A DNA stretch of 64,000 nucleotides from the NCBI GenBank assembly GCA_026168455.1, contig CM047427.1, positions 63,492,162-63,556,161 of the forward strand. The letters are read 5' to 3'. Position 1 is the stretch's first letter. Each line of letters starts with the position of its first letter. A program made the position numbers and the translations under genes. Source of the stretch: Theocolax elegans (taxonomy: Eukaryota > Arthropoda > Insecta > Hymenoptera > Cerocephalidae). Shown in pieces: positions 13,301-25,919 of the stretch. Below the pieces are notes generated by a model that saw only the letters and a program-made list of their open reading frames with translations, had not been told where the DNA came from and made no database searches.

Positions 13301-15087
13301 TCAGGTGTTTTATACACAAAATTACCGTGACCACAAGGTCAATAATAGTAAACTCATTATTTTTGTTTACGAGAAATTGTACTTGATTTCTTCAATTTTC
13401 AAATGTGGCAACTTTCATTGCTATAATTTTATAATTTTATTAATTTTGCAATGTATTACAGTAATAATAAAATAATAGTAAAAATGATAAAATTTATTGA
13501 AGCCAAGTAATATGAAAAATAAGTCTTCAATCATTTTTATTTCTACATATTAATGCTAATTAATAAAGTTAGCAAAATATGTCAATTAATAATTTAATAG
13601 AAGTTCGTAATTAACGACCAAAAATTGTTTCAACTAATTTCAAAATAATATTGATATTAGAAATTATGTATTAAATTAAATATAATATTTCGCAGTCTAA
13701 ACGCAGTATAAACAAAAACAAATTTTTAAATTAAATCAATTTATTTTTTATCTTTTAAATTCTCAATCAAAACTCTATGCATTATTAATTATTGCTAATT
13801 ACTACTATTAATTATTAACTAAAGCTGTGATTTAGAAGCTTATAAAAAGCTAAAAATTCTTTGGTATATTTCTCGAAATACTTTACTTTGTATAATCTAA
13901 CTGCATAGAGATATTTTAAATATTTAAAAAAATAATAATACAGTAATTATCGAACTAGCAGTCCCTTAATAATTAATTTATACTAAAATGTATATATATA
14001 TATTGCTGCGAGTAATGTTAGGAAATAAAAAGTTATTAATCTACTTTTTTAAAATAAATAATATATCAAGTATACTTTTAACATTTTTTCCGCGTATTTT
14101 GAAAATAATATATATTTAGAACTTTTTATTTTATTACAATTACAAAACAATCTTGCACAATAGTGTCCATTATATAAATAATAAATTACTTTATTAATTT
14201 ATTTTATAGAACCGTGCACTTATAGGTAAACAACGCATTAGCTCTTCATACAATTTTTCCAACGAAATAGTATAGTGTAATAGCGACTTTTAAAACTTTT
14301 TCTTTATTTAAACTTTCTAAACTCTTTGTAAGAGTTACACACTTGTTAATATCGAAAAAATGTAATATTTATTCTACATAGAATATTGGCGAATTATAAG
14401 GCTGAAGAGTATTCAAAGCATATACAATTAAAAATAAAACAGATTTTCAAAATTCGTATCCAAATAAAAAATCGTGCATACGAAAAAAAAAAATAATAAT
14501 TAAGCTACTCTTTGATAAAAAAGAAAAAACTTGAATATTTTTATTTTGCTCGGATAAATAGGACAGGCAAATGCTATATATACTCTGAACTATGTACCTA
14601 TACTATATTAAATGTTTAAACATCTATAATTATTGTAAAGTTTTAATTTATTAATATTTCAAGCTTTTTTAGAATCACCCAAAAAATAATTGATCTTAAT
14701 GGATTTATGCAATATACAGCAGTTGTTCTTATTTTGTCTTGTAAGATTGATGAATGAAAATATTACACAACAATCACAAACGTATAAAAGAACATATTTT
14801 TTTATTGAAATTAAGTATTACTCGAGTAAAGTATAATTAATATACATCAACTAAAACTAATTTTCAGGTCATCGTGAAAGGTAAAAAATTTATTAGTATA
14901 CTTATAGTCAGCATAATAATAGAACTTTCGACATTGGCAATTAATATTTAATGCGATACGCTGATTAAATTTGTACACTTTTTAAATAATGTTATACGAC
15001 GCAAAAATTCTTAAAATGTAAAGATAAATTAATAATAATCGAAAACCTATTTGGTCGATATATATCTATATATGTATATACATAATA
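7319..15087. other. AT-rich gene-free stretch
   Basis: No convincing frame, splice pattern or RNA gene. Notable only for microsatellites at 13.1 kb, TAGCTAATTTT-type degenerate repeats at 10970-11390 and a purine-rich patch at 9170-9270. Confidence 0.5.
13061..13219. repeat. GT and AT microsatellites
   Basis: (GT)n/(TA)n at 13061-13114 and (AT)n at about 13199-13219, separated by non-repetitive sequence containing ACGTGTTTGCTCGTG. Confidence 0.85.
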
Positions 15088-15646
15088 TAAGGTAAAGTAC
15101 CCAAATGCGGGACAAAATTTAAATGGGCCTCGGTTGAAACAGAGTTTTTAAAGTCATTACTGCAAAATACAGAAGCATGTCCCGTCGAAACGCGAGTTCG
15201 GTATTAAATTTACTTAATTATGCAGATAAAATGGCATTTATTAAGTTTTTTATTAAAAATATCTAAGTTCGAAAAATAGTGCACGGGGAGCTAAAGTTGG
15301 ACAGCCATAAGCGAAGGTGGACCCTTTCGCGGGACAGAAAAATGCACGTAATGTTGGACAGATAAAAACTTACGTGTCCAACATTAGCGTAATGAGAAGT
15401 GAAGGTGCAGGTAAAGATGGACAGACCCTTGCTCGCCCGAGCCTAACCTCCAAAAATTTAAACATTAATTTTTCGGTATTTATAACTATATTGAGTGCAC
15501 TTAATGTTTATTTCAACTTATTTAAGTATGAATTATTAGTATCAACTGTTATTTCTATCATATTTCTTAATTTATGGAATAGCTACGTCTGTCCCAACAT
15601 TAAGGTCCAGTTTTGAGTTTGTCCCACGATTGGGTACTTTACCTTA
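15088..15646. mobile_element. TA-flanked MITE with about 29 bp TIRs, 559 bp
   Basis: The left end TAAGGTAAAGTACCCAA (15088-15104) is perfectly inverted at 15630-15646, and similarity continues inward (GCGGGACAAA against TTTGTCCCACG). Counting the outer TA as target duplication gives a Tc1/mariner-like element. An internal stem (15346-15360 with 15375-15390, AATGTTGGACA arms) adds a second hairpin. A 99-codon frame at 15317-15616 lies inside but resembles no transposase and is probably chance. Confidence 0.8.
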
Positions 15647-15799
15647 CATGTATATATCGAAACGATTTCGTAATTAAGTATCATCGCAAAAATATTGTAA
15701 AAGTAATATGACGTAGTAAGAGGTATATATACTGTGTACGTACCAGGATGAAAATGTCCATATCGTCAAAATAATTGAATGCACAAACTATCCGAGTAG

Positions 15800-16105
15800 A
15801 CTAACAGCAGTCAATGCAATTATCATTCCTTTTATCGAAGGCAAGCCGCTGTTTACAATCGCCAGCTCGGAACCTCGACATAACCTCACACTTTCTCGCG
15901 AGCGCACGAGATGTATTATCAGCGGTCAACGAACTCCGCGCATCTCGCACTTCAATATTTGTGTACACGCACACACACACGCATATTCGATAAAGACATG
16001 AATTTTCGACGGAATGACGATCCTCGCAAATAGACAAATAAGTATAATAACAAACTGTAATGTGACTAAACTATTTCTCTTTCTCTTTGTAAGAATAAAT
16101 ATACA

Positions 16106-16145
<40 letters not shown>

Positions 16146-16365
16146 AGCTACCTCGGCGCGCTCAACGTTTCTGCTTCTATGTGTAGCGCGATAGCAAGCG
16201 TGCAGGCGCAGTCGCGCGTCGATCGAAGTGACTTGCACTATGAGAAATGGTATACGTATACGACCATCGTGTATATGCCTATGTACATGTGTATATGTAC
16301 ATCACGCTCACAGTCACGCTCGGGCCGCGGACTGTTCAAATAGTACAAAAGATCTTGCCACGACT
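15800..16365. promoter_or_regulatory. GC-richer island with AC and AT microsatellites
   Basis: Two CpG-rich stretches (15830-15960 and 16140-16340) flank (AC)n at 15964-15982 and a long (AT)n at 16109-16138. Short frames on both strands look non-coding. A possible divergent promoter region, but no clear core promoter. Confidence 0.25.
16109..16145. repeat. (AT)n(GT)n microsatellite
   Basis: About 15 AT units followed by GTGTGTG. Confidence 0.9.
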
Positions 16366-16630
16366 GTGCATTGTTCCATTGATCTACTTTATTTAATTTC
16401 AAATTTTTATTCTAACAGAAGCCTATGTTTTTTTTTAATTATTTGTTCAAACGGATTTACAAATCGATTAGTCACGTGTATCGATGTAAATAAACAAGTA
16501 TTTAATATATAACATTGCCGTAAAAATAATTACTTATGTACAGATAATTTTTTTATCTTAAGTGTATGCACATGTGCATAGTACCTCGGTATTTTGTAAA
16601 TATATAAATATTAAATCAATTTATATTTAA

Positions 16631-17011
16631 GGGGATGTCGGAATCAGAAAATGGTAATTTTTAATATTTTTTTAGAAACAAAAGAATAAATTTTTTTTTT
16701 AATTCTGAACGCCATGCTCTTACGCATCATTTAAACATTATACTCAAATTTTTTCAGATTTTTAAATTTGTAATTAAATTCTGATTTTTGCGTTGAAAAT
16801 TCATGTCTTTTTAGATCAATAATTACCGACCGTAAATTGTTTATTCAATTATTATTAACAGATTTACTTTTTCTTAAAAAATCAAAATGCCATGCCCTGG
16901 CTTTTGCTTTAAACTTCCCATATGAATTTTTTCATATTTTTAAACCAATATTTCCAAGATAATTCTTATGGTGAAAGGTGTAGATCCCTGTAACTTGGGT
17001 CCGACATCCCG
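16631..17011 (-). mobile_element. TTAA-flanked MITE, family 1 copy 2 (inverted)
   Basis: Lies between TTAA at 16627-16630 and 17012-17015. Ends are GGGGATGTCGGA and TCCGACATCCCG, the clearest terminal inversion in the family. The body is the reverse complement of 2946-3302 with scattered differences. Confidence 0.82.
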
Positions 17012-18033
17012 TTAAAAATATATTTTCATTTCGAAAGAAGTAAAATTTTTTATTATTAATGGTAATTTTCCAAAATGGTGGTAATTTTTACTATAATTAA
17101 TAGCAATTTTTATAATTGTGCAAGTCTGTCCTCCTTTTACCATTAAAATAGTAATTTATAGTAGCAAATTTTTTTCAGTAGGATAGAGTATTTACAAATT
17201 ACGAATAATTATCCCAGTCGACACGTGTGCGATTTTTTAAATGTATAATTTAATCGACGACTTGGGTGCTTTAATTGAGCAAAAAATGTACAAGAATATT
17301 AAAATTGGCAATATATATGTATTATATTTCAACGCGAATATAACCTGAGGTGGATGTCGAAATGCCATTGAGAAGTCACCAATTAATCTTCTTTCTTTTT
17401 ACTGAACAACATTGTACATTTCGAAATTAATTTTTTTTCATAATAAGACACCATAAAAATTAGCAATGTTAATTTATTTATTCTTTTAATTTAAAATAAA
17501 ATATTAAAAAATGTCATTTAATTTTACACGTGATGACAATGTTTTCATGTTGTTGAAACTGGACTATACTTATATTACTGATCAAGTGTTATACGAATAT
17601 AAACCACGTAACTTGCTTATTCAAATGAGTATACTGAATAATAAAATAAAATGTATCGTGTAAGTTACATTCTATAAGTATACAAAATGTGTGTAGAAAA
17701 TTATCCATGTATTATTTTACATCACTTTGAGAATTAACGTTGATAAGTTTAATCTAATATTTATGTATTGTTACGTAGCACATTAACTATTCGCTACACA
17801 ACGTTACGAAAAAATAATAATCGTTTGTGTTTATTTTTTCATTCGTAATTCATTGTAAACCACGCAAAAAGCTCGAACAAGTAAATATAAAAAAGTAGCA
17901 TTATTAATATTCCAACATGCAGAAGACTTCCTAAGAATTCGGTAATTTCCATAATTCAAAAGGGAGATGAATATAAAAATAAAAGACATTTTCTTGTAAA
18001 TCCCACGTAGTGACGTACTGCACGAAAACTCAC

Positions 18034-18116
18034 CTTTAGATTGATACAGGCTCTTCTAAGAAATGTGTACACAAATTCACTTAAAACAAGATGACGCGCT
18101 GTCTATATATTTATAG
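18034..18116 (-). promoter_or_regulatory. Candidate promoter and short first exon, minus strand
   Basis: Minus-strand TATAAAT (18109-18115), TCATCTTG (18087-18094), then an ATG-free stretch ending at a strong donor AAAG|GTGAGT with exon end at 18034. TATA-to-initiator spacing of about 23 bp is short, so this is weaker than the 6.1 kb case. A GC-rich island (18120-18440) lies upstream. Confidence 0.28.
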
Positions 18117-19870
18117 TCCGTTCAACGAAAGTTACACGTTCACACTGATGATGAGAGGAAAGCCGACTTCGATCGTATCGATGCCGTTCGATTTACGCGT
18201 GTGATTCCGTGGAACTCGCGCGCGAGGTTTCCTTACGTTGATGATACGTATATGTATTCACGCGTATATATATGTAAGCAGTATATGTACGAATGGGCGA
18301 AAATCCCAACTATATATACAGACTGCTAGCTACGGCAACTAAGGCGCGTCTCACCTTTGACGAACACGTGCCACGATGTATATATACACATAGAGAAGGG
18401 GACGATCCTACCCGCATCCAGTTTCGCTCCTTCTCTGGGTTTAGATGATTTACCTTGTTTAATCCTACTTTTTTTCCTATTTCGATGAGATTCAATTTGC
18501 ATGTCATTCTTTCTTTTTCTTTATTTGGTCTGGCAGTACGAATTTCAAGACAGAAATAGAATGCCATTTTCTAACGTTAATTCACGACATTTATTATTTA
18601 ATTTAATGCCAATAAACTTTTCCTACAGCTCTATTTAATTATATTGTATTAATTATATCATCACTATAATAATTTTATTGTAATCGAATTGAAACTTATT
18701 CCTTCAATTAGTTATAAATTATGTCAAGTCGATTTATGACTCGAAAATTATCTTTCCTATGGATAAAGTCACATGATAATAATGAAACACTTACTAAATT
18801 ACAATATTTAAAACGGTAGCCAAAACATTAATGACATTCATTATAATAAATATTTCCTTACAGTTTCATTTGATTTAACTTGATTTATAAAGTATGTTAC
18901 TTACAAGGAGAATATCATATGTTTGGAAAACGGATCGTGTCCAGGTTATACGACATATTTTCTAAAATAAAAATATGAAGAAAACCAAAGTCGCAGACCC
19001 GAACAATCGTTTTTTAAGTTATACGCTATTACATCAAAATTAAAAAAAAAAGAGACATCATTTTTTCCGCTTGTAATTGCTAAGCTATCAAATATTAACA
19101 TTCAGACCAAAGTTTAATGAAAAGCTGAGATAAAACAAATATAATTTAAAAAAAATACGTTTAAATCCATTAGAATGGAGCAAAGTTATAACAGAATTAA
19201 AAATATTGAGCAAGCTGAGCACGATTTGCTTCCTAAACATACGATGTTCTCCTTGTTAGTAGAGTTTAATAAATTTTTTAAGATTATTTATGTATTTACT
19301 TGCCCATCATTGTATTAGCCTTTTAAATTTCAAAAATGTATGTTCAAAACCATATTTTACATTATGTTTGTTTAAAATTAGACATTTTAAGAATACTGCA
19401 ATTTCAATACAACCTAGCTGGTAAAAATAATATATTTTTTGCATAGAAACAGATAATTAGATCTAAGTTGGTTAAGTAATTAAAACTGTATTTCACTCAT
19501 ACCAAAGCAAACTATACATTTTACCAGTCTATATAGTAAAATATATTATTTATGTATAACATTTTGTGAAACCACAAAAATTAATTTTATGTCATCGAGA
19601 AGACACTATTGAGTCAAATTAATATTTAATCAATGTCATGATGTCAATATCAAGTTCAGAATTAAAAACGTTGCTGAAGAAGGTCAAATAAATTTTATTT
19701 TATAATTTGAGTGTAAGTATTTAAATGTATTTAAAATATAAACTATCATTATAGAATTAAATCATGTCTCTTTTTAGAAATTCAATTATGGGTAATATCT
19801 ATAGAAACGTCTTGATTAGTGTAAGATCTTGAATGAGTATTTTATTTCAAGAAAACCAAACTACACTAAA

Positions 19871-19876
19871 TTTATT
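19871..19876 (-). terminator. Poly(A) signal of metalloproteinase copy 1
   Basis: AATAAA on the minus strand, about 102 nt past the stop codon; a second one lies at 19841-19846. Either could be used. Confidence 0.55.
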
Positions 19877-19977
19877 AATTTTATGCAAATTTGAAGATTT
19901 ATGTAAAAAATTATCTATACATTTAAATAAAAACGTATAATTTAGTAAATTGTGATCTAATGTTTTTGTACAGTAAA

Positions 19978-22568
19978 TTATTCATTACGACTGCTATCCC
20001 TCAGACATTCAGCAGCTTGCGATCTACAACAAACAAAATAATTGATTATTGTTTATTAATTGACAATATTTTATATGTAAGATAGTAGGTAGTATATATT
20101 ACTTGGTGAACTCTGTAAGGATATTCCTACTGCATTTTGACCATTCGAGGGATCTTACTGATCCAATGGAAGCTGCCATGACAGTAGTGTTCTCTCCGGA
20201 AGTAACTTTGCAACTTTCAGCTGCATCGTGTCCATCGTGAGGAAGGTTTAACCTGTAAGATAAATTTGGTTAAAAATAATGTGTACCTTTACAACTTTCT
20301 AAATTATTAAAAATAAAGATTTTTTAATTAATAATAAAAATTTGCTATTGTTATTAAATATCATCATTAACGGGATGTCGGACCCAAATTACAAGAATCT
20401 GCATATTGCAACCCAAAAATTCTGTCTAAAATATTAAATTACAAATCTGAATAAAATTCATACAGATAGTTTAAAATATAAGGAAGGGCGCTTGACGTTT
20501 TGATATGTTAATGAAAAAACATTTCTTAAATAATAATTGAGTAAACAATGTTTGGTCGGTAATAATTAGTCAAAAAAGGCATAAACTTTCAACCCAAACA
20601 TCGTAATCAAATTATAGATTTAAAAATCTGAAAAAATTTGGGTATATTATATTTAAAACATGCCTAAGGATCTGACGTTCAGGGTTTTTTAAGAAATTTA
20701 TTGATTTGTTTATAAAAAGAAGTAAAAAATGGCCATTTTCTGAGTTAGACAGTTCCCGTTAAATATATAATTAAACAAAAAAATAATTAATTTTTGGAAA
20801 AATGAACACTTACAAATGACCCAATTCGTGAGTAGCAGTGATGAGTCCTCCAAAGGCAGCGTTGTCTTGAACAAAGACAGTGCTGTAAGCTCTATTACAG
20901 ATGGAGCCAAGGTGAGTTTTTTCTGTAAATTTTTTTTAATAAAAATCTATTTCTGAACAAGCAAGCACAATCAAGAAATTAATATAGATCTATTAAATAA
21001 TACCTTTAAGAGATTCGTCGACAGTTCTGCAAATAAAGAGAAAAAAATTAGATACATGTAAAAGAAAGTATCATTTTATTTTCTATTTTAATGACTTACG
21101 TTTTGAATACAAATGCGGTATCGTAATTTACGTATTCTGTGGCTTCAATGAAGTACTTGTCAAAGTAGTCACTGGTTTCTTTTGTTACAGTAGTAGCATG
21201 AGAATCCTAGAAATATGATAAATAAATCGAAGATCAACAAGTTTAAATATAATAAATAGTTAGACAAAAAATATTTTGACTAACCGTAAGAATGACGATT
21301 CCGGTAACGAAAAGTTCTACGTTTGGTGTTCCGAGTTTTTGGTACCTCAAATCGATAGCATCGAAGAAAGTAACCACGTATTTGACGACTTCGTCGACGT
21401 TTTCTCCCAATTTCCTATATTGCAATTATAAGAATTATTAGATTTGCGAAGCGAATTAGATTGTTTAATTTTGAAAACAAATTAGAGTGTGTACGAACTT
21501 GTATAAATCGTAGTCAACAACAGCTAAGATTTTCGGGTGCAAGACGGACAGAGGCTCATCTAAGCTACCAGCATTTTCTCCGGGCACTAATGTTAAATGT
21601 AAACATAAGTAAACGAATGCTGTAATATTTATATTTCTAACTATATTATTATAACATTATATACCATAAGCAGAGCGAACTTTCTGTTCAGAAACTTCGT
21701 CAGTTTGTTCTTTGTCATCTTCTGAAGTCTCCTCATCGACTTGAGGTGATGTCCACCATTCTTCAGGTACTGCGTGAACTGCATGAGTGTTTGTACCAAC
21801 ACCTACAACTCCATCCTATAAAATTTAAATTATTTAAGAATTACTTTCTATATAAAAAATTAGTTAAATACTCGAGTAAACCTACTTACATAATAAATTT
21901 GAGTTTTTTCTTCGTTGTAGGTAGCTAATAAAGATGCCATGTACTCGTCGTCATCGTAGAAAATACCATTAATGAAACGATTTTCCTAAAATAATTAAAA
22001 ATTATTTTTAATAGCGTATTAACGATAAATATAAATTTAATTATAATACTCACTTGATTAACCTTTGTGAAAGTTAAACCTTCAGCAGCTGAAAGAGTCC
22101 ATACTGGGGTGTTTTCATAGAAAATTTCACGTACTCGCTGTTTAAGATTTAATTCGTATTCTTGACCATCAACTGCAATTTTTACATACCGCATATCCAC
22201 TTTATCTTCATTTCGTGTTTGGTACTGAAGAATTTACAAAACGTCAATGAATTTTTATTAAACAATCACAGTGATTGCAAAGAGAAATTATAACGTTTTC
22301 TAATTAAAGTACATGTATTATAATAATCTGTAACTTAGTTTTTCATTTATTTTATTTATGTTTGGCTACAATCATAACAAAAGTCTATTATTTTCTAGTC
22401 GGGTAGAAATGTAAACTTTATACAAAATATTGACTTAATTTATAATAACAATTTTAAAAAATAAATAAGTAAGAAATGCTAGTATGATAAAAATGTACTT
22501 ACTGTAAAACATTGAGTTTGCAGAGCAACTCCGAAGAGACACAATGCAAGGAAAATTTTGCCCGCCAT
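19978..22568 (-). CDS. Secreted reprolysin-like (M12B) zinc metalloproteinase, copy 1, 11 exons, 378 aa
   Basis: Exons read by splice sites and by alignment to the paralogue at 25920: 22503-22568, 22054-22224, 21890-21985, 21665-21815, 21499-21586, 21285-21414, 21100-21206, 21004-21026, 20814-20922, 20103-20252, 19978-20023 (1137 nt, all GT-AG). Residues 1-20 form a signal peptide (MAGKIFLALCLFGVALQTQC). Residues about 23-130 resemble a short reprolysin prodomain with no cysteine. An acidic linker follows (about 136-151), then a catalytic domain from about 172. The zinc site HELGHLLNLPHD is at 309-320, the Met-turn methionine at 339, and four mature-domain cysteines could form two disulfides. 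The protein ends after the protease domain, like P-I snake venom enzymes and wasp venom metalloproteinases, so a secreted, possibly venom, protease is likely. Glycine of the usual HExxHxxGxxHD is Asn316. Intron 9 is enlarged by a TTAA-flanked transposon. Venom expression is inferred, not shown. Confidence 0.93.
20371..20758 (+). mobile_element. TTAA-flanked MITE, family 1 copy 3, inside intron 9 of metalloproteinase copy 1
   Basis: TTAA at 20367-20370 and 20759-20762 flanks a 388 bp element starting CGGGATGTCGGACCC and ending CAGTTCCCG. It shares the family core (such as AAACATGCCTAAG and GGTCGGTAATAA) but is the most diverged copy. It accounts for most of the 561 bp of intron 9; the matching intron of copy 2 is 94 bp. 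Confidence 0.78.
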
Positions 22569-22706
22569 TCTGCTTGATCAAGCGCGTCAAACGAATCGCG
22601 AAAATGAGTGCAAATCTAAATTTTTTATCGACATTTATATATACGATTTGCTGTTTTTCAAATTCCTAAGCTACATCACTTGTGCAAACTCAAATCAGGA
22701 TTTTGT

Positions 22707-22714
22707 CTTATATG
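22707..22714 (-). promoter_or_regulatory. TATA box of metalloproteinase copy 1
   Basis: On the minus strand CATATAAG lies about 140 bp upstream of the start codon at 22568, directly after an octamer-like ATTTGCAT. No strong initiator is seen at the expected distance, so the exact start (about 22680) is uncertain. Confidence 0.45.
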
Positions 22715-22719
22715 CAAAT

Positions 22720-25700
22720 AGGACTAGCATTATAACGCATTGTATACGTCATTAGATCAAATGTATTTAATTTCGTAATTTTCAATTTACGACCAAACAA
22801 CTACGAAAAATTCCTGACTTTTGAAAAATGAATGTTAAATATATAATGTCCTATCTTAGTACTGGAATATTTAAGAAAGGAACGTTTTGGATAGAAATCA
22901 TGTATGAATAATTGACGTTGATCCGTATATAGGCCTACTAAAAATGTAATAATATTGGAGATTGAGCTGAATAATTTCTTTACGGTGTACGCCATAAATA
23001 AAATGTATTTCATTTAATATTTAATAGAGGCGAAAGTCAAATGCATATTTCAATACGTAGATCAGTTTAGTAATTGCAAAACTTTTATTAATTCTGCAAG
23101 AGTGAATTCGTCTGCTTTCAATTCATATTTTACTATACTTATATAAAATTCGTTTTAACTTTTCTTTCAATTTTTTTCATATTATACTAATGTTTATTAA
23201 TTTTTTATACTTTCAAATCTAGATATCGTATATTTCAATTGTTAATACTACACAAGTGCATTAACATTAAGATGTTAGAAATAATTTTTATCACTAAAAT
23301 CACAGTATAGCGATGTATTCCACTTAATATGGCTTTTACAGGTTATTAATTACGACAAATTGTGCAATATGACAATACATATGTATAATAAAATGTATCA
23401 TTGTACCTTATACTTTTACATTATTTTCATGCAATATTTAAAACGTTTATTCCATTATGTCATCAAATTTAAACTATGAATTGAATAATAAAATTAAAGA
23501 TCATTACAATAGTAAAGTGACAGTATAAAGAAATTTTGTTATTATATCCACTGTTATTATTTACTGTAATGACATTAATATTCGCTTAAATTTTTATTGA
23601 ATTTTATTATTATATTATACAATAAAATAAATACTATATATTTTCGAACAAATTGTTTTGTTTAAATAATAGATGTTGATAAACCGATGGGTGACAGAGT
23701 AGCGGAGGACTACCATTTTTTTATGGGATTTGGATGGGTATTTGGATGGGTGATCTATCGATTAAGTGTTTTTCCAATTTCCACTCTCCAAAGCGTGAGC
23801 GGAGAGGTGTGGAAGATACGAAATATATGCTTAGACCTACGCAATATGACCTAAACACCCAAACTGACAGAACGTTACAATACACCAGCCATCTTGAGGA
23901 AGGTTTTCCTTTGCTTATGGACATAATCCGCCGGGCAAATGCGAGATAGTTAAAAAAATCAGGAGGAAGAAAAAGAAAAGAAATATACACCCCCATACGT
24001 GGGTGGTAGGGGTGTCTTGTAAAAACGTGCCAAATGACGGGTATACGAGCTGAAAAAAATAATAATAGAAAAAATTCATGTGTAATAAAATGACTTTTCG
24101 TTTTATTGCTCAATTAATTATTGCAAAAGTGTATTCTCTTATACTCAGGGTGTAACCAATACTGCGTAAGAATGAAAATTCATTCCAAAGAATTGAAAAG
24201 TTATTGCTATCTAGTAAAAAACCATCCGCTTTTACGTGCAGTATCTCGAATTTTTACTCGCTGAGGTGACTTTATTCATTTGGTTTTAGAGAGTATAGAA
24301 TGCGTTACAACAAACACGTTAATAATGTAAATAAATTGTTAAAATTAAATTTGATAAAAAAAATATTCTAAATAACTTTTACAATAATAAATTATTATTA
24401 GTAAATGACTAATTTATTTCATTCATTTTATTAAATAAATAACTTTGGAATAATACCTTATCAAAAGGATTCAATATTTAAAAAACTTTATAATTTTCAG
24501 TCATTTAACAATTAGTGTATGATACATGATTGTTTCAATATCAATTGACGCATTTGATAATCTACAAACGCAGTGAAATGTTCTTATCGATAACAAGGAC
24601 AAATATGTTGAATCGCTACACACATACAAAAGTTCTTTTGCATAAGCGCATAAATCTAAAAAACTGAATCATAATATTTTGTTCATGTTTCTGTTGCGTA
24701 ACGTATTTAAAGTGTGTAGTGAATAATTAGTGCAATTAAGTAATACAATGTATAAATTAGAAAAGAAATTTTTTATGTATACTTTTAAATATCGAATTTC
24801 TATAAATAAAATTCATAAATATCTTACTATGAGATTAAAATATATTTTTTATTACAATATTCATTGTGTTCTATACATGTGCAGTACTAAATATTCGAGT
24901 GATATCAAATAAATTTGTGTAATATTAGAATTGTACGAGATTTCTGTAGTTTTAGATTTAAACCGTCAATAACACCTACAAGAAGTAATATAATATTAGA
25001 ATATACTGAAGACAGCTTTGAGTAACAAAAGTAAAAAGTTGAAAAAAAAAACAATTATTCGCTTGGATAACTAAAAGTATAATAAACTTAGATAAAATGG
25101 AGAAAAGATTTTCACTTTATGATTATTTAATAAAACAGTTTTCCGATTAAATAATCTACTATATATATTATATAAAAGATAAATTAAATAATTAGTTTTC
25201 GAAAATTTTTAAAGAAAATCTAGATTGACCCGGAGTAAGTTCCTTCAAAGATATAAAGGTTATTAAAAGTTATTAAAATATATAGTGAAGTGGTTTCTAA
25301 GTTCAGTTTGTTATTCATTTTCAAATCTTTGTAATTTCATCAAATACGAAAAACCAACTTATCGTTCCAGTGAACTCGTGACAATCTTATTCAATAATCA
25401 TTTTTGTAAACATTTATAATTATTATTTCTCTGTATAATTATTTTTTGAATATTTTTGTTAAATACTGTATTCTTTCTAGCTATTAAAGGCAAAGTTAAC
25501 TATTAAATATTACATTTACTATTTTTTATGTGTGAACGTTATTTCTAAAAGAAATTTCAGCATAACTTGGTAAATTTTTTGTGAAAAACAAATTTCGACA
25601 CCGAAGAAAATCATCAAATAAATTACATTAAAATATATAGATTGAAAGTTTTATTAATAAAAGTGCAATACAGTTGATGAATATATTTACATAATAAATA

Positions 25701-25846
25701 GTTTTAATTGCAATAAAAATGAATAATTACTGTTGACGACGTGTTTAATCTCATGTGATGGCAAGTTTGTTTGCTTACAAGCAAACGCCTAAATTAAATT
25801 TGCGCAAGTGGTTTATTTAGGAATCTGAAGAACGGTATGCGATGTA
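22720..25846. other. Spacer between divergent metalloproteinase promoters
   Basis: Shared upstream region of both genes. It contains a 5S-like SINE (23684-24074) and otherwise AT-rich sequence without a credible open frame. Any gland-specific enhancer of the pair would be expected here, but none can be recognised by eye. Confidence 0.5.
23684..24074 (+). mobile_element. 5S-rRNA-like SINE, copy 1
   Basis: Begins with GATGGGT-type motifs (TTGGATGGGTGATC at 23741 resembles the box C region of 5S rRNA genes) and shares its 3' half with 33650-33955: AGGTTTTCCT, CATAATC, GGGCAAATGCGAGA, AGGAGGAA, GTAGGGGTGTC and GTAAAAAC. It ends in an A/AAT-rich tail. It sits in the spacer between the two divergent metalloproteinase genes. 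Start uncertain. Confidence 0.55.
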
Positions 25847-25885
25847 TATATAAGGTGCTATCAAAATTTAAACTGCATTTAGTAG
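25847..25885 (+). promoter_or_regulatory. TATA box and initiator of metalloproteinase copy 2
   Basis: TATATAAG at 25847-25854 is followed by TTAGT at 25879-25883, about 32 bp after TATAAG, which places transcription start near 25881 and leaves a 39 nt leader before the ATG at 25920. The spacing is normal for an insect TATA/Inr promoter; the initiator differs from TCAGT at one base. Confidence 0.6.
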
Positions 25886-25919
25886 CAAAGTATTTGCTAC
25901 ACATACATAGTCATTGAAA

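Noticed and set aside
15317..15616. 99-codon frame inside the TA MITE
   Set aside because: No transposase motif, and the frame follows internal GGACAG repeats and AT-rich sequence.
23721..24113. 130-codon minus-strand frame
   Set aside because: It crosses the SINE copy and its A-rich tail; low complexity and no counterpart in the other SINE copy.
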